Positions 7,969 through 17,636 of a DNA stretch of 64,000 nucleotides are shown piece by piece. The notes under the pieces were generated by a model. That model was not told the DNA's origin and made no database searches. It was given only the letters and a program-made list of their open reading frames with translations. The DNA lies in NCBI GenBank assembly GCA_014872815.1, contig WKFK01000012.1, positions 248,001 to 312,000 on the forward strand, given 5' to 3'. Source of the stretch: Paracoccaceae bacterium. GTDB taxonomy: Bacteria; Pseudomonadota; Alphaproteobacteria; Rhodobacterales; Rhodobacteraceae. Within the stretch, counting starts at the first letter, position 1. Each line of letters begins with the position of its first letter. Position numbers and translations under genes: made by a program.

Positions 7969-8685
7969 ATGAAACTCTTTGTTGGCCTTGGCAATCCGGG
8001 ATCCAAATACGCGCAGAACCGCCACAACATCGGCTTTATGGCGATGGATCAGATCGCCTCCGATCACGGCTTTGCGCCCTTCAAAGGCAAATTTCAGGGC
8101 GCGCTCACCGAGGGCCGTTTGGGCAGCGAAAAGGTGCTCCTGCTCAAGCCAGAAACCTTCATGAACCTGTCTGGGCAATCCGTCGGTGAGGCCATGCGGT
8201 TTTACAAACTCACCCCGGCTGATGTGGTGGTGTTTCATGACGAGCTCGACCTGAAACCCGGTAAGTTGAAGTACAAGATGGGCGGCGGTCACGCCGGTCA
8301 CAACGGCCTGCGCTCCATCCACCAGCACATCGGCGAGGCCTATGGACGCGTGCGCATGGGTATTGGCCACCCGGGTCAAAAGGATTTGGTCAGCCGCTAT
8401 GTGCTGCATGATTTCCACAAGATGGATCAGGATTGGCTTAATGACATGCTGCGCGGCATTTCTGACGGCGCGGCCCATCTTGCGGCCGGCGACACCGCCA
8501 AGTTCTCCAACGCGGTCGCCATGCGCCTCAACCCACCGCGCCCCTCCACCGGCGAAAGCAATCCAAACGCCAAAGCCAAACCGGAGCCTAAGGCCGAGAC
8601 ATCAAAGACGAAGCTGGCCCCAACGCCGGAGCCCACCGAGGACAGCCGCAGCCCCCTGCAAAAACTCATGGATAAATTCTCTTGA
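7969..8685 (+). CDS. pth: Peptidyl-tRNA hydrolase
   Basis: 238 residues. Cleaves peptidyl-tRNA released from stalled ribosomes. Active-site residues are present: N9 and H19 in GLGNP..RHNIGF, N66 in PETFMNLSGQ, D91 in FHDELDL and N112 in GHNGLRS. The enzyme core ends near residue 190; the remaining ~45 residues are a Pro/Lys/Ala-rich, probably disordered tail that E. coli Pth lacks. Its TGA overlaps the TTG start of the DUF2332 gene, so the two are translationally coupled. Confidence 0.96.
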   Translation: MKLFVGLGNPGSKYAQNRHNIGFMAMDQIASDHGFAPFKGKFQGALTEGRLGSEKVLLLKPETFMNLSGQSVGEAMRFYKLTPADVVVFHDELDLKPGKLKYKMGGGHAGHNGLRSIHQHIGEAYGRVRMGIGHPGQKDLVSRYVLHDFHKMDQDWLNDMLRGISDGAAHLAAGDTAKFSNAVAMRLNPPRPSTGESNPNAKAKPEPKAETSKTKLAPTPEPTEDSRSPLQKLMDKFS

Positions 8686-9719
8686 GCGCGCTGAAAGCTG
8701 CATTTTTGTCGCAAGCCGAGAGCTGCGAGGCGCTCGATAGCCTGTTTATGGGCCGCCTGCTGCGCCTACTTTCGGAACATTGGCCAGAGGACACCGCCCT
8801 CGCCACCAAATGCGCCACGTTTGCGGGCGACATCAGTCCCAAAGGCCATAGCCTGCCGCTGCGCATCGCGGGCGGGTTGCATGCTTTGGTTCTACAAGGC
8901 AAAGACGCAGGCCTCACCGCTGTCTACCCGCCCAACCAAAGCGATGCCGCCGCCCTGCAAAATGCGGTCCTGACTGCGCTCCACAGCCACGACGCCTTTC
9001 TCACTGATTGGATCACCCACGCCCCGCAAACCAACGAGGTGCGCCGCTCCGCCGTGCTCATCGCCACCGCGCATCTGCTAGCGGACCGCTTCAACCTGCC
9101 CATCAAGCTTTCGGAACTGGGTGCCTCCGCCGGTCTGAACCTGATGTTTGATCAGTTCCACCTCAATGTCGGTAACGGTTACGGTCCACAAAGCACAGTG
9201 ACGCTCGCGCCGCAATGGACCGGCCCGCTCCCACCCGCAACAGACGTAACCATCTCAAACCGCCGCGGCGTCGACCTCAACCCACTCAACAGCGCCGATC
9301 CCGACGATGCTTTACGCCTTCAAAGCTACCTCTGGGCCGATCAGGAAGAGCGCTTGCTGCGCACACAAGCGGCGATCGCGCTGAACACCGCTGACCTTGA
9401 CCAAGACGACGCCATCTCCTGGCTGGAGCGCCGCCTTACTGCGCCAAAAACAGGCGAGTTGCACATGGTCTACTCCACCGTGGCTTGGCAATACTTCCCT
9501 ACGGATCGCCAAGATCACGGCACCGCCTTAATGGTGGCCGCCGGTGCCCAGGCCTCCGAGGCCACCCCCCTCGCGTGGCTATCCTACGAAGCAGACGACA
9601 TCACACACGGCGCCGCCCTCACCCTGCGCCTCTGGCCGGGCAACCACACAATCCCTCTGGGCCGCGCCGACTTCCACGGCCGTTGGGTGGAATGGCAAGC
9701 GCCCGCCAAACTCCCCTAA
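8682..9719 (+). CDS. DUF2332 family protein
   Basis: 345 residues. The start is TTG inside the 4-base overlap TTGA with the pth stop, a typical coupled start. The sequence matches DUF2332: an N-terminal helical part (SLFMGRLLRLLSEHW), GGLHALVLQGK, TNEVRRSAVLI, then ELGASAGLNLMFDQF and VDLNPLNSADPDDALRLQSY. The ELGASAGLNL segment looks like a SAM- or nucleotide-binding glycine loop, and the C-terminal HMVYSTVAWQYFP resembles a methyltransferase motif, so a Rossmann methyltransferase-like fold is possible. No experimentally known function that I can name. Confidence 0.8.
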   Translation: MSALKAAFLSQAESCEALDSLFMGRLLRLLSEHWPEDTALATKCATFAGDISPKGHSLPLRIAGGLHALVLQGKDAGLTAVYPPNQSDAAALQNAVLTALHSHDAFLTDWITHAPQTNEVRRSAVLIATAHLLADRFNLPIKLSELGASAGLNLMFDQFHLNVGNGYGPQSTVTLAPQWTGPLPPATDVTISNRRGVDLNPLNSADPDDALRLQSYLWADQEERLLRTQAAIALNTADLDQDDAISWLERRLTAPKTGELHMVYSTVAWQYFPTDRQDHGTALMVAAGAQASEATPLAWLSYEADDITHGAALTLRLWPGNHTIPLGRADFHGRWVEWQAPAKLP

Positions 9720-9790
9720 CGTCACCGTTGCTGCCCACTGCCGCTTAATGCTCAACTCCGTCCAACAAAACTAGGGAGGGGACCCCACAT

Positions 9791-10954
9791 ATGCGCACCT
9801 TTGGAAAATGGCTTGGCCGCATCCTGTTGATGCTGATCCTGGCGGCATTGACAGTCTATGCATTCAAACGCGAAGAGATCACCCGCCTACTGGCAGTGAA
9901 CTCGCTGTTCTCCGAGGAGAAGATTGTCTCCAATTTCTCCAACATGGACACGCTCTTCCTCTCCGCCGGGATTGCCAAAGGCGACGCAGCAGTCAGCGCC
10001 CTGCCCAACGGCACCGACATGACCATGCCCGCGAGCTTTGACAGCTGGACCAAGGAGCGCGCCGTAACCGGCATTGTGGTGCTCAAAGACGGCCAGAAGG
10101 TGCATGAAAGCTACTATCAGGACACCACTCCCGAAGACCTGCGGATCAGCTGGTCGGTGGCGAAATCCTACCTGTCCTCCCTGATGGGCATTGTCGTTGC
10201 CGAAGGCCTGATCGACATCAACGAACAGGTCACCACCTACGCCCCGCTTCTGAAAGGCACAGCCTATGACGGCACCACAGTTCTGAATGTGTTGCAGATG
10301 TCCTCCGGTGTGACCTTTGATGAGGACTACCTGGATTTCAACAGCGATATCAACCGGATGGGCCGCGTGCTTGCCATGGGCGGCACGATGGACGGCTTTG
10401 CTGCAGGTCTCACCGAAACCTTCGTGGAGCCCGGCAAGCAATTCCAATACGTCTCCATAGACACCCATGTGTTGGGTATGGTCATCCGCGGCGCCACAGG
10501 CCGTTCCATCCCCGATCTGCTATCTGAAAAGATCATCTCGAAGCTGGGCTATGAACAAGACCCGTACTACGTCACTGACGGTGAAGGCGTGGCCTTTGTG
10601 CTCGGCGGGCTGAACATCCGCACCCGCGACTACGCCCGCTTTGGTCAGATGATCCTACAGAACGGCGAGTATAATGGCGCCCAAGTCGTGCCTGCCGACT
10701 GGCTCGCCGCCGCCACCGTGCCCAGCGCCAACACCAAAGAGGGCAATCTGCACTACGGCTACCAATGGTGGATGCCCAAAGACCCGCGCGACGGCGAATT
10801 CTTCGGCATCGGCGTCTATGGCCAATACATCTACATCAACCGCCCCCATGGCGTTGTGATCGCAGTGAACTCCGCCGACCGCAAATTCAAGGAAAGCGGC
10901 GTAACAGATGGCAACATCGCCTTGTTCCGCGAAATTGCACAAACCGCCCCATAG
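9791..10954 (+). CDS. Membrane-anchored serine hydrolase, class C beta-lactamase fold
   Basis: 387 residues, strong Shine-Dalgarno AGGGAGGGGA before the ATG at 9791. One N-terminal transmembrane anchor (about residues 9-24) places the enzyme in the periplasm. The catalytic S122-V-A-K125 (SxxK) and Y220-V-S222 (YxN/S-type) motifs of serine beta-lactamase/transesterase enzymes are present, followed by GYQWWMP, typical of 6-aminohexanoate-dimer hydrolase and EstB-like relatives. Likely an esterase or amidase rather than a resistance enzyme; the substrate is unknown. Monocistronic, with its own terminator. Confidence 0.85.
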   Translation: MRTFGKWLGRILLMLILAALTVYAFKREEITRLLAVNSLFSEEKIVSNFSNMDTLFLSAGIAKGDAAVSALPNGTDMTMPASFDSWTKERAVTGIVVLKDGQKVHESYYQDTTPEDLRISWSVAKSYLSSLMGIVVAEGLIDINEQVTTYAPLLKGTAYDGTTVLNVLQMSSGVTFDEDYLDFNSDINRMGRVLAMGGTMDGFAAGLTETFVEPGKQFQYVSIDTHVLGMVIRGATGRSIPDLLSEKIISKLGYEQDPYYVTDGEGVAFVLGGLNIRTRDYARFGQMILQNGEYNGAQVVPADWLAAATVPSANTKEGNLHYGYQWWMPKDPRDGEFFGIGVYGQYIYINRPHGVVIAVNSADRKFKESGVTDGNIALFREIAQTAP

Positions 10955-10967
10955 GCGCTGACCAATG

Positions 10968-10989
10968 CGGGGGCAACCTGCCCCCGTTT
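10968..10989 (+). terminator. Terminator after serine hydrolase gene
   Basis: Perfect 8-bp stem CGGGGGCA-ACC-TGCCCCCG followed by a short TTT, 14 bp past the stop codon. Confidence 0.65.
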
Positions 10990-11028
10990 CCAGACCACGT
11001 CTGACAAGTTGCCTCGCTGCGCGTCGTC

Positions 11029-12402
11029 TTAGTGCACCCGCGCGCCCTGCCGCGCCAGTTCCGTCTGAATATCCGTGATGTTCAACGCGTCCAGCGCGCG
11101 CGCCTGCTGCACGCTCAGCGCAGCCGCCACGCCAGCCCCCTGCCCGATCACTGCACAGCACGCCATATTGCGCGTCGCCGCATGGGCCACCTTGTGCCCT
11201 GCCGTCGCACGACCAGACACCAGCAGGTTCTTCACACCCTGCGGCAACAGATTGCGATAAGGCACCTCAAAATACCGCCCGGTCGTGGGCAGGATCAGAA
11301 TGCCGTAGCCGTCGATAAACTCCGGGAAAATCCCGATGCTATCCTCAAACCGCCCCTGCTCGCGCACATCCATCTCGGTCATGCTGTAGACCGTATCCAC
11401 CTTGCGCGTATCCCGAATGCCCAGGCTCATGCCAAAGTTCCGCAACCGTGCGTTCTCACACCCCGGCATGAACCGTTTGAGCGCTTCAATCGCGAGCATC
11501 GCCTGCTTGCGCCCTTCGATCTCACCCGCCGTAAGACTGTCCGGATCTGTGCCGTCAATCCCGGCCAGATGCACCAGGTTCATATAGGTCAGCTCGCCGC
11601 TGTCATGCATCGCCCCCCAGGTGCCCGCGATGGTGTTGAGATGCGGCGGGATCAGCCCCGCCTTAATGGCCTGCGCAAAAGGTTTGTGCAAAAACGGTGA
11701 GAACATCTCGTCTTCTTTGCCAGAAGTCTCAATGTTCCACTCTCCGCCACCGCCCCAGTCAGCGTAGGTCTGCGGATCGGCTTTGATGCCTTCCATAAAG
11801 GCGGTCTTGTCCACCCCGGCGAGGTGGAACATCACCGATGCCGCCATCAGATCCTCACGTGGTGCCATTTGACACGGTGCGCCAGCCCGATGCGCAATAT
11901 CTGCGTCCCCAGTGGCATCAATCACCACTTTCGCCAAAATCGCTTCGCGTCCCGCTTTGGACTCAGTGATGATGCCCTTGATCTCATCGCCTTCCATGAT
12001 CGGCGCCACAAAAGCCCGGTGCAGCATTGGATGGATTCCTGCTGTTTCGACCATCCGATCCGCCACCAGCTTGAAGCCCTCACTGTCGATCTCATAACTC
12101 AGCGACTGGCTTTCTGGCACCGCCGCGCCCGCCTCTTTGGCGGCATCCTCAAACTCTTTGGGAATGCCCATGCTCTCCACGGTCTGCTCATGGCGGTACC
12201 AGTGCATACCTTCCACACCCACCACCGTGATGTTGCCACCAAAGCAGCCAAACCGCTCCACCAGCGCGACCTCCACGCCTGCGCGCGCTGCCGCCAACGC
12301 CGCTGACAGCCCACCGGGGCCGGAGCCAACAACCAACACCTCGGTTTCATGGATCACGTCGATGTGGCGGGCGGGTTCAAGAATCTGTTTCATAAACGTC
12401 AT
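11029..12402 (-). CDS. FAD-dependent oxidoreductase (FAD_oxidored family)
   Basis: 457 residues. Begins with a Rossmann dinucleotide motif VVGSGPGGLSAALAAARAG (about residues 25-43), then RFGCFGGN, the flavin motif seen in the FAD-dependent oxidoreductase family PF12831. VVIDATGDADIAHRAGAP is the second conserved flavin-proximal motif, and the C-terminal end has LLVSGRATAGHKVAHAATRN. It has no signal peptide, so it is probably cytosolic. The substrate is unknown; relatives are often annotated only as FAD-dependent oxidoreductase. ATG at 12402 was kept; an ATG three codons later is an alternative. Divergent from the DUF2237 gene across 118 bp. Confidence 0.85.
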   Translation of the reverse strand: MTFMKQILEPARHIDVIHETEVLVVGSGPGGLSAALAAARAGVEVALVERFGCFGGNITVVGVEGMHWYRHEQTVESMGIPKEFEDAAKEAGAAVPESQSLSYEIDSEGFKLVADRMVETAGIHPMLHRAFVAPIMEGDEIKGIITESKAGREAILAKVVIDATGDADIAHRAGAPCQMAPREDLMAASVMFHLAGVDKTAFMEGIKADPQTYADWGGGGEWNIETSGKEDEMFSPFLHKPFAQAIKAGLIPPHLNTIAGTWGAMHDSGELTYMNLVHLAGIDGTDPDSLTAGEIEGRKQAMLAIEALKRFMPGCENARLRNFGMSLGIRDTRKVDTVYSMTEMDVREQGRFEDSIGIFPEFIDGYGILILPTTGRYFEVPYRNLLPQGVKNLLVSGRATAGHKVAHAATRNMACCAVIGQGAGVAAALSVQQARALDALNITDIQTELARQGARVH

Positions 12403-12520
12403 GCTTCGCCACGCACGCCACGCCCGTCAATCAAAACTTGAACAGCCATTTAAGTTTTTCCGCACCGTCATAGGCGCATGACCGTTGCCTGCGGGCCGCC
12501 CGCTGTGCAAAGCTCTGCGC

Positions 12521-12904
12521 ATGGTAGAAAAAGACGCTTCCGTAAACGTGCTTGGCGATACGCTCGCCTCCTGCTCCACCGATCCCCTGACCGGCTATTT
12601 CCGTGACGGGCACTGCAACACCTGCGCGCAGGATCAAGGCAGCCACACGGTCTGCGCTGTTATGACGGCGGAGTTTCTTGCCTACTCCAAATACGTCGGC
12701 AACGACCTCTCCACCCCGCGCCCGGAGTTCAATTTTGCAGGCCTAAATCCAGGTGACCAATGGTGTCTGTGTGCCGCCCGCTTCCTACAGGCGCACGACG
12801 AAGGCTGCGCCCCCAAGGTCAATCTCGCCGCCACGCATCTGCGCGCGCTCGACGTTGTCCCTATGCGGATTTTGCAGGAACATGACGTCAACCTAACCAA
12901 GTAG
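12521..12904 (+). CDS. DUF2237 family protein
   Basis: 127 residues from the ATG at 12521; upstream in-frame codons add no family sequence. Matches DUF2237: VLGDTLASC, DPLTGYFRDGHC, SHTVCAVMTAEFLAYSK, GNDLSTPRPEF and LNPGDQWCLCAARF, ending in APKVNLAATH. Six cysteines are spread through the conserved motifs and might bind metal. Function is unknown. Converges on the LuxR-type gene, with only 14 bp between the stops. Confidence 0.85.
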   Translation: MVEKDASVNVLGDTLASCSTDPLTGYFRDGHCNTCAQDQGSHTVCAVMTAEFLAYSKYVGNDLSTPRPEFNFAGLNPGDQWCLCAARFLQAHDEGCAPKVNLAATHLRALDVVPMRILQEHDVNLTK

Positions 12905-12918
12905 GCCAAGACCCTATT

Positions 12919-13416
12919 TCAGGAATGACTTTCCGCGTCTTCCGCCAACAAGTCGTCCAAAAACAGGCTAAGCAACTGCGCCCGCCCACTCACTCCGGAC
13001 TTTCGGTAAATCGCATTGCTCTGTGCTTTGACCGTGCCTTCCGAAGTGTTTCGCAATCCGGCAATCTCTTGGATCGACAGACCTTTGATGGTGAAAAGCG
13101 CCACATCGCGCTCCGCCGGTGTCAGCCTCCAATGCGTGAAGGTCGTCTCCAAATGCTCTCGAAATGCGCTCTGCACACCACGTAGGCTTTCCTCTGCCCG
13201 TTCTTTTTGCGCCAGGGTGCGCCGCAGCGCGAGCCAACCAAGCACCACGCCCAAAACCAGCCCCAGAGACGCGCCAATCTCAAGCAGTTCCCGGGTCTGC
13301 CAACTGATCGGTGCGGAGCGTGCGCCGAACACGGTGAGCATAATGTCCGCAACAAAAAAGACAGCACAGGCGCCCTGCAAAACGACCAACGCAAAGAGCA
13401 GGATATGACGTTTCAC
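12919..13416 (-). CDS. Membrane-anchored LuxR-type transcription regulator
   Basis: 165 residues, GTG start at 13416 with GGGAGG eight bases upstream. Two N-terminal hydrophobic helices (about 5-28 and 45-65) are followed by a short coiled linker and a LuxR/GerE helix-turn-helix at about 98-157 (LTPAERDVALFTIKGLS, TVKAQSNAIYRKSG). There is no response-regulator receiver or autoinducer domain, so any signal must come through the membrane part. It is the last gene of a minus-strand run, 36 bp after the PepSY/Asp-rich gene, which suggests it regulates or senses these products. Confidence 0.85.
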   Translation of the reverse strand: MKRHILLFALVVLQGACAVFFVADIMLTVFGARSAPISWQTRELLEIGASLGLVLGVVLGWLALRRTLAQKERAEESLRGVQSAFREHLETTFTHWRLTPAERDVALFTIKGLSIQEIAGLRNTSEGTVKAQSNAIYRKSGVSGRAQLLSLFLDDLLAEDAESHS

Positions 13417-13452
13417 GAAGCATGCCTCCCGACAGTCACGCGGACTTGAGGA

Positions 13453-13926
13453 TCAGTCATCATCGTCCCCATCATCGTCCCCGCCGTCATCATCGCCACC
13501 GTGGTCATCGTCATCGTCATCGCTGTCGTCACCATCTTCCTCGTCAGTGTCGCTCTCGTCCTCCTCGTCATCGTTTTCTGGTCCGTCATGGTCCTCTTCG
13601 TCAGGATCACCGCCATTGGCATCCCCACGATCTTTGGACGTGTCCCCTCCGAGCAGCCAGTCGCTGTCGTCATCCTCCTCGACTTCCCAATAATCCCTGA
13701 GGATTTCACCAGTGCGTGGATTGAAAATGATCTCTCGCTCAAGCCCTTTTCGCTGCGCTTCAACCCGCACCCGTCCAAGAAACGTCTTTGAGACCTTTAT
13801 CTGGTCGTAGCCCTGCGCGGCCAATTGCTGCGTGATCGCATCTACGCGCCCATCCGCCAAAACCGGCGACGCCAAGAGCATCCCCGCAAAAGCAAGCGCA
13901 GACATAGTTTTTCCAGATTTGACCAT
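13453..13926 (-). CDS. Exported PepSY-domain protein with acidic C-terminal tail
   Basis: 157 residues; ATG at 13926 preceded by GGAAGG. The reading frame extends upstream to 14031 but without a plausible signal. Residues 1-24 form a Sec signal peptide (SALAFAGMLLASPVLA). Residues 26-81 match a PepSY domain: ITQQLAAQGYDQIKVSKTF, RVRVEAQRKG, EIIFNPRTGEILRDYWE. From residue 83 on, the protein is mostly Asp/Glu/Gly/Ser and ends in nearly pure Asp. PepSY domains are linked to protease inhibition or regulation; the tail suggests Ca2+ or cation binding, but this is inference. Together with the next acidic protein and the LuxR gene it forms a small locus. Confidence 0.8.
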   Translation of the reverse strand: MVKSGKTMSALAFAGMLLASPVLADGRVDAITQQLAAQGYDQIKVSKTFLGRVRVEAQRKGLEREIIFNPRTGEILRDYWEVEEDDDSDWLLGGDTSKDRGDANGGDPDEEDHDGPENDDEEDESDTDEEDGDDSDDDDDDHGGDDDGGDDDGDDDD

Positions 13927-14051
13927 GGATACCTTCCACCAGAAACCGGCACCGCAAGTCTGCGGCGCCGGATAGTTGCCGTGTAAGCGTTGGGAGTGCC
14001 TACCACGAAACATCTTCATTTCACACAGCAATCAGGGATTGGCGGCCGCAA

Positions 14052-14492
<441 letters not shown>

Positions 14493-14608
14493 GCTACGTC
14501 CTTTGTTGGTTGGGCCGCGATCTGATGCGGCGTGGCCCTTCCTGCATTCCCAACAAACTGCGCGCGCTCTATTGGCCATGGGTTTAATCAGCGCCGCATG
14601 CCATGCAC

Positions 14609-14624
14609 GTTTAGGGCCCTAAAC
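14609..14624. promoter_or_regulatory. Perfect 16-bp palindrome, candidate operator
   Basis: GTTTAGGGCCCTAAAC is a perfect palindrome, followed four bases later by a further half-site GTTTAGAGCCC. It sits 117 bp upstream of the polyaspartate gene start and just after the stop of a small ORF. A dyad of this size fits a dimeric regulator such as the LuxR-type protein of the same locus; this link is inference. Confidence 0.5.
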
Positions 14625-14640
14625 TTTCGTTTAGAGCCCA

Positions 14641-14913
14641 TTACAAGACAAACCGACGTTGCGTTTTGCTACCGTCAGGAGGCGGCTCGCCACGACCAGC
14701 GGCTATGGTGGCTTGCTGCGGCAACCCCGGCAGCACAAGATCGCCACCCCCGCCTCGACCTTGGAGTTTCACGCGATACTCGGTGCACACCATCTCCACC
14801 TCGACCGCTGTGCACTTGGTTTCATGCGCCAAAGGAAATTGTTGAACATGCCGCAGCTGTCGACAGCGATTGGCTGGATTGCAGCGAAGTTTGGGGCGTC
14901 GGGTCACTGACAT
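14641..14913 (-). CDS. Possible small protein in the acidic-protein locus
   Basis: 90 codons. I do not recognise it. In favour of a real gene: GGAGG ten bases before the ATG, a 40-bp gap to the upstream small gene on the same strand, and G/C-rich third positions in the central part (around VEVEMVCTEYRVKLQGRG). Against: no signal peptide, a basic, low-complexity N-terminus and no family resemblance. It contains four cysteines. It may be a degraded gene. Without it, 14493-14953 holds only the palindrome. Confidence 0.35.
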   Translation of the reverse strand: MSVTRRPKLRCNPANRCRQLRHVQQFPLAHETKCTAVEVEMVCTEYRVKLQGRGGGGDLVLPGLPQQATIAAGRGEPPPDGSKTQRRFVL

Positions 14914-14953
14914 ATCATCCAGCCCTCCATTGTGCGAGAGGCCGTGTCCAAAC

Positions 14954-15163
14954 CTAGTACAACGCCCGCTTCGGCAACGTCAGATAGGTGGTCTGCGGAG
15001 ATCCATCAGACTTGCTTGCCACAATCTTCAACTGCCGCTCAGTCAGTATATACTCGATGTTCAGATACCCCTGCGCCCTCATCGACGCGACAATACGTTC
15101 TGCCAACTGTTTTGCGCGCCGCATCATCTTTGAGGAAGAGTTTGATCCGCCAGAGGGTGCCAT
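14954..15163 (-). CDS. Small protein with PepSY-like helix-strand core
   Basis: 69 residues from the ATG at 15163, which has AAAGGA six bases upstream; longer frames lack such a site. It has no signal peptide. The central segment RAQGYLNIEYILTERQLKI resembles the cores of the two acidic exported proteins downstream (AAQGYDQIKVS... and RAGYEGIEVN...). It is basic and lacks an acidic tail. Function unknown. First gene of the minus-strand run toward the LuxR regulator; the 15164-15302 gap is its likely promoter region. Confidence 0.55.
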   Translation of the reverse strand: MAPSGGSNSSSKMMRRAKQLAERIVASMRAQGYLNIEYILTERQLKIVASKSDGSPQTTYLTLPKRALY

Positions 15164-15302
15164 GAGCTGTCCTTTCATCAAAGAGCTGAGAAACCTGCGA
15201 CCATCTCGGCCGCCTCTCACCTCATGATGACCAAACCTCCTCGCCCAAACCGCCAAGCATTCGGTTACGCCGACGCTCTTTCGTATAGGTGCCCTACCTA
15301 AA

Positions 15303-15331
15303 CAAAAAAGAGCGCCCCAAAAGGAGCGCTC
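15303..15331 (-). terminator. Rho-independent terminator of trpB
   Basis: On the minus strand GAGCGCTCC-TTTT-GGGGCGCTC is followed by TTTTTTG, 25 bp past the trpB stop. Confidence 0.85.
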
Positions 15332-15355
15332 GCATCGCTCTTATGCCTGGCTGGT

Positions 15356-16609
15356 TTAGTCCGCGCTGCGGCCTTCCGTATCAGACATATCAAACCCCAA
15401 ATGGCGTGCCACAGTCTGCACATCTTTGTCGCCGCGGCCACACATGTTCATCACCAGAATGTGGTCTTTGGGCAGGGTTGGCGCGATCTTCATCACATGC
15501 GCCAGCGCATGGCTTGGCTCCAGCGCCGGAATGATACCTTCCATCGAGCACGAGAACTGGAACGCCTCCAGCGCTTCTTTGTCGGTGATCGACACATATT
15601 GTGCCCGACCAATATCGTTCAGCCAGCTGTGCTCCGGCCCGATGCCCGGATAATCCAGACCAGCCGAGATGGAATAGCCCTCAAGGATCTGACCATCGTC
15701 GTCCTGCAACAGATAGGTACGGTTGCCATGCAGCACGCCCGGACGGCCGCCGGACAGCGACGCGCAGTGCTCCATCTTGTCATTCACACCGCGACCACCG
15801 GCCTCAACCCCGATGATGTTGACGGATTTTTCGTCGAGGAACGGGTAGAACAGACCAATCGCGTTGGACCCACCGCCAATCGCCGCAATCACAGTGTCCG
15901 GCAGGCGACCTTCGCCTTCCTGCTCCGCCAACTGCCAGCGCACCTCTTTGCCGATGATCGACTGGAAATCACGCACCATGGCTGGATACGGATGCGGACC
16001 AGCCGCCGTACCGATGCAGTAGAAAGTGTCATGCACGTTGGTCACCCAATCGCGCAGCGCATCGTTCATCGCGTCTTTTAACGTGCCACGACCGGACGTC
16101 ACCGGCACAACCTCTGCGCCCAACAGGCGCATGCGGAACACGTTGGGCGCCTGGCGCTGCACGTCATGCGCGCCCATATAAACGATACACTTGAGGCCAA
16201 ACTTCGCGCAGACTGTGGCTGTCGCCACACCGTGCTGCCCCGCACCGGTTTCCGCGATAATCCGGGTTTTTCCCATGCGACGTGCGAGAATGATCTGGCC
16301 CAGCACGTTGTTCACCTTATGCGCGCCGGTGTGGTTCAACTCGTCACGCTTGAGGTAAATCTTCGCACCACCCAGCTTTTCAGTCATGCGCTCGGCGAAA
16401 TAGAGCGGGCTTGGACGGCCCACATAGTGCTTCCACAAATCGTCCATCTCCGCCCAAAAGGTCGGATCACCTTTGGCCTTTTCATATTCCGCTTCCAGAT
16501 CAAGGATCAGCGGCATCAGCGTTTCACTGACAAACCGCCCACCAAAATCGCCAAACCGGCCATTTTCGTCGGGACCGGTCATGAAGCTGTTGAAAAGATC
16601 GTTGGACAT
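15356..16609 (-). CDS. trpB: Tryptophan synthase beta chain
   Basis: 417 residues, typical for proteobacterial TrpB with a short N-terminal extension. Joins indole and serine to tryptophan with PLP, in complex with TrpA. The PLP lysine is K98 in HTGAHKVNN and the catalytic glutamate is E120 in [11 protein letters not shown]; the phosphate loop GGGSNAIG and [10 protein letters not shown] are also present. Shine-Dalgarno AGGGAGA is just before the ATG. trpF lies upstream on the same strand but is separated by a lysR gene and a terminator; trpA is not in the window. Confidence 0.97.
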   Translation of the reverse strand: MSNDLFNSFMTGPDENGRFGDFGGRFVSETLMPLILDLEAEYEKAKGDPTFWAEMDDLWKHYVGRPSPLYFAERMTEKLGGAKIYLKRDELNHTGAHKVNNVLGQIILARRMGKTRIIAETGAGQHGVATATVCAKFGLKCIVYMGAHDVQRQAPNVFRMRLLGAEVVPVTSGRGTLKDAMNDALRDWVTNVHDTFYCIGTAAGPHPYPAMVRDFQSIIGKEVRWQLAEQEGEGRLPDTVIAAIGGGSNAIGLFYPFLDEKSVNIIGVEAGGRGVNDKMEHCASLSGGRPGVLHGNRTYLLQDDDGQILEGYSISAGLDYPGIGPEHSWLNDIGRAQYVSITDKEALEAFQFSCSMEGIIPALEPSHALAHVMKIAPTLPKDHILVMNMCGRGDKDVQTVARHLGFDMSDTEGRSAD

Positions 16610-16704
16610 ATGCGTCTCTCCCTTGCGTCGCTTGTACCTAAAACGCCGCGCACGGGATGCGCAAGCGCAAAGCGCGGCTTGCCTGCTCGGCGGGCACTTT
16701 CAGA

Positions 16705-17544
16705 CTACGCAGGTGGCAGTGACTTGGATGTCAGAAGCGTTGCCACTGCCTCCAACGCCGCCCGAATAGGCGGATCGTGGCGTGCCTCGTGGTGGCACAC
16801 CAGCCACTCATCATGGGACAACTCAGGAATGACCGGCGCCACCTGTTTCAAGCCTGGCACCCGGCTAGCCACAAAGGTCGGCATGACCACGCGCCCCACG
16901 CCAGACACCGCCAAATCCACCAGCGTGCCCTCTTCACAGGCGGTTGTGATGATCTCGCCGCCATGGTTTCCCCGCACCCAACGCACCGAAGGCGTCAGCG
17001 GCCCATCCGCGCTCAGCGCCACAAACCCACGCACATCATCTGAGGCCGCATAGATCGCAAACTCGACTTTGGAGGTGCGCCGCCCCGCCAGCCACGGCTG
17101 GTCCGGCCTCCGACTGCGGATACCGATGTCCGCATCCCGCCGCGCAATGTCCAACATGCGTGTGCTTTCGACAAATTCCAACCGCCAGGGGTCGTCTTTG
17201 CGCCACACCTCCCCCAGCCGCTTCGCCAGATAAGACGCCGTCCAAGCTCCAGCCGTCACCCGTACCCGCACCGCATCCGGCTGTCCCAGACTGCGGGTCA
17301 GCCGTGCCTGAATGTCTTTTAGGTCCTGCAGCTGTTCAAGAACCGCGCGCCCCTCGGCGGTCAACGCATAGCCGCGCGGACCGCGTTCAAACAGCTTGCG
17401 CCCCAGTTGCCGCTCCAAGGCCGTCATCTTGCGGCTGATTGTTGGCACGGTGCCGCCCGTGCGCCGGGCGGCTCCGGCCAAGCCCCCTTCCCGGGCCACA
17501 TCCACAAACAGGGTCAAATCATCCAGCGGTGGCAATTGTTCCAT
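16705..17544 (-). CDS. LysR-family transcriptional regulator
   Basis: 279 residues from the ATG at 17544 (MEQLPPLDDLTLFV); the longer frame to 17733 is not family-like. N-terminal winged helix-turn-helix at about 5-65 (FVDVAREGGLAGAARRTGG, ISRKMTALERQLGRKLFERG), then a periplasmic-binding-like effector domain (RVRVTAGAWTASYLAKR, DADIGIRSRRPDQ, VDLAVSGVGRVVMP). The target is unknown. It sits between trpF and trpB, which are usually adjacent, and on their strand, so it looks like an insertion into the tryptophan pair. Confidence 0.9.
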   Translation of the reverse strand: MEQLPPLDDLTLFVDVAREGGLAGAARRTGGTVPTISRKMTALERQLGRKLFERGPRGYALTAEGRAVLEQLQDLKDIQARLTRSLGQPDAVRVRVTAGAWTASYLAKRLGEVWRKDDPWRLEFVESTRMLDIARRDADIGIRSRRPDQPWLAGRRTSKVEFAIYAASDDVRGFVALSADGPLTPSVRWVRGNHGGEIITTACEEGTLVDLAVSGVGRVVMPTFVASRVPGLKQVAPVIPELSHDEWLVCHHEARHDPPIRAALEAVATLLTSKSLPPA

Positions 17545-17636
17545 TTTTGAAATCAAACTCTCATTTAAGCACTCTAATAATGGAAGCTTAGAACCGGCAA
17601 TGTAGTCAAGCCCAATCCCAACGTGAGGCTTTCCTG

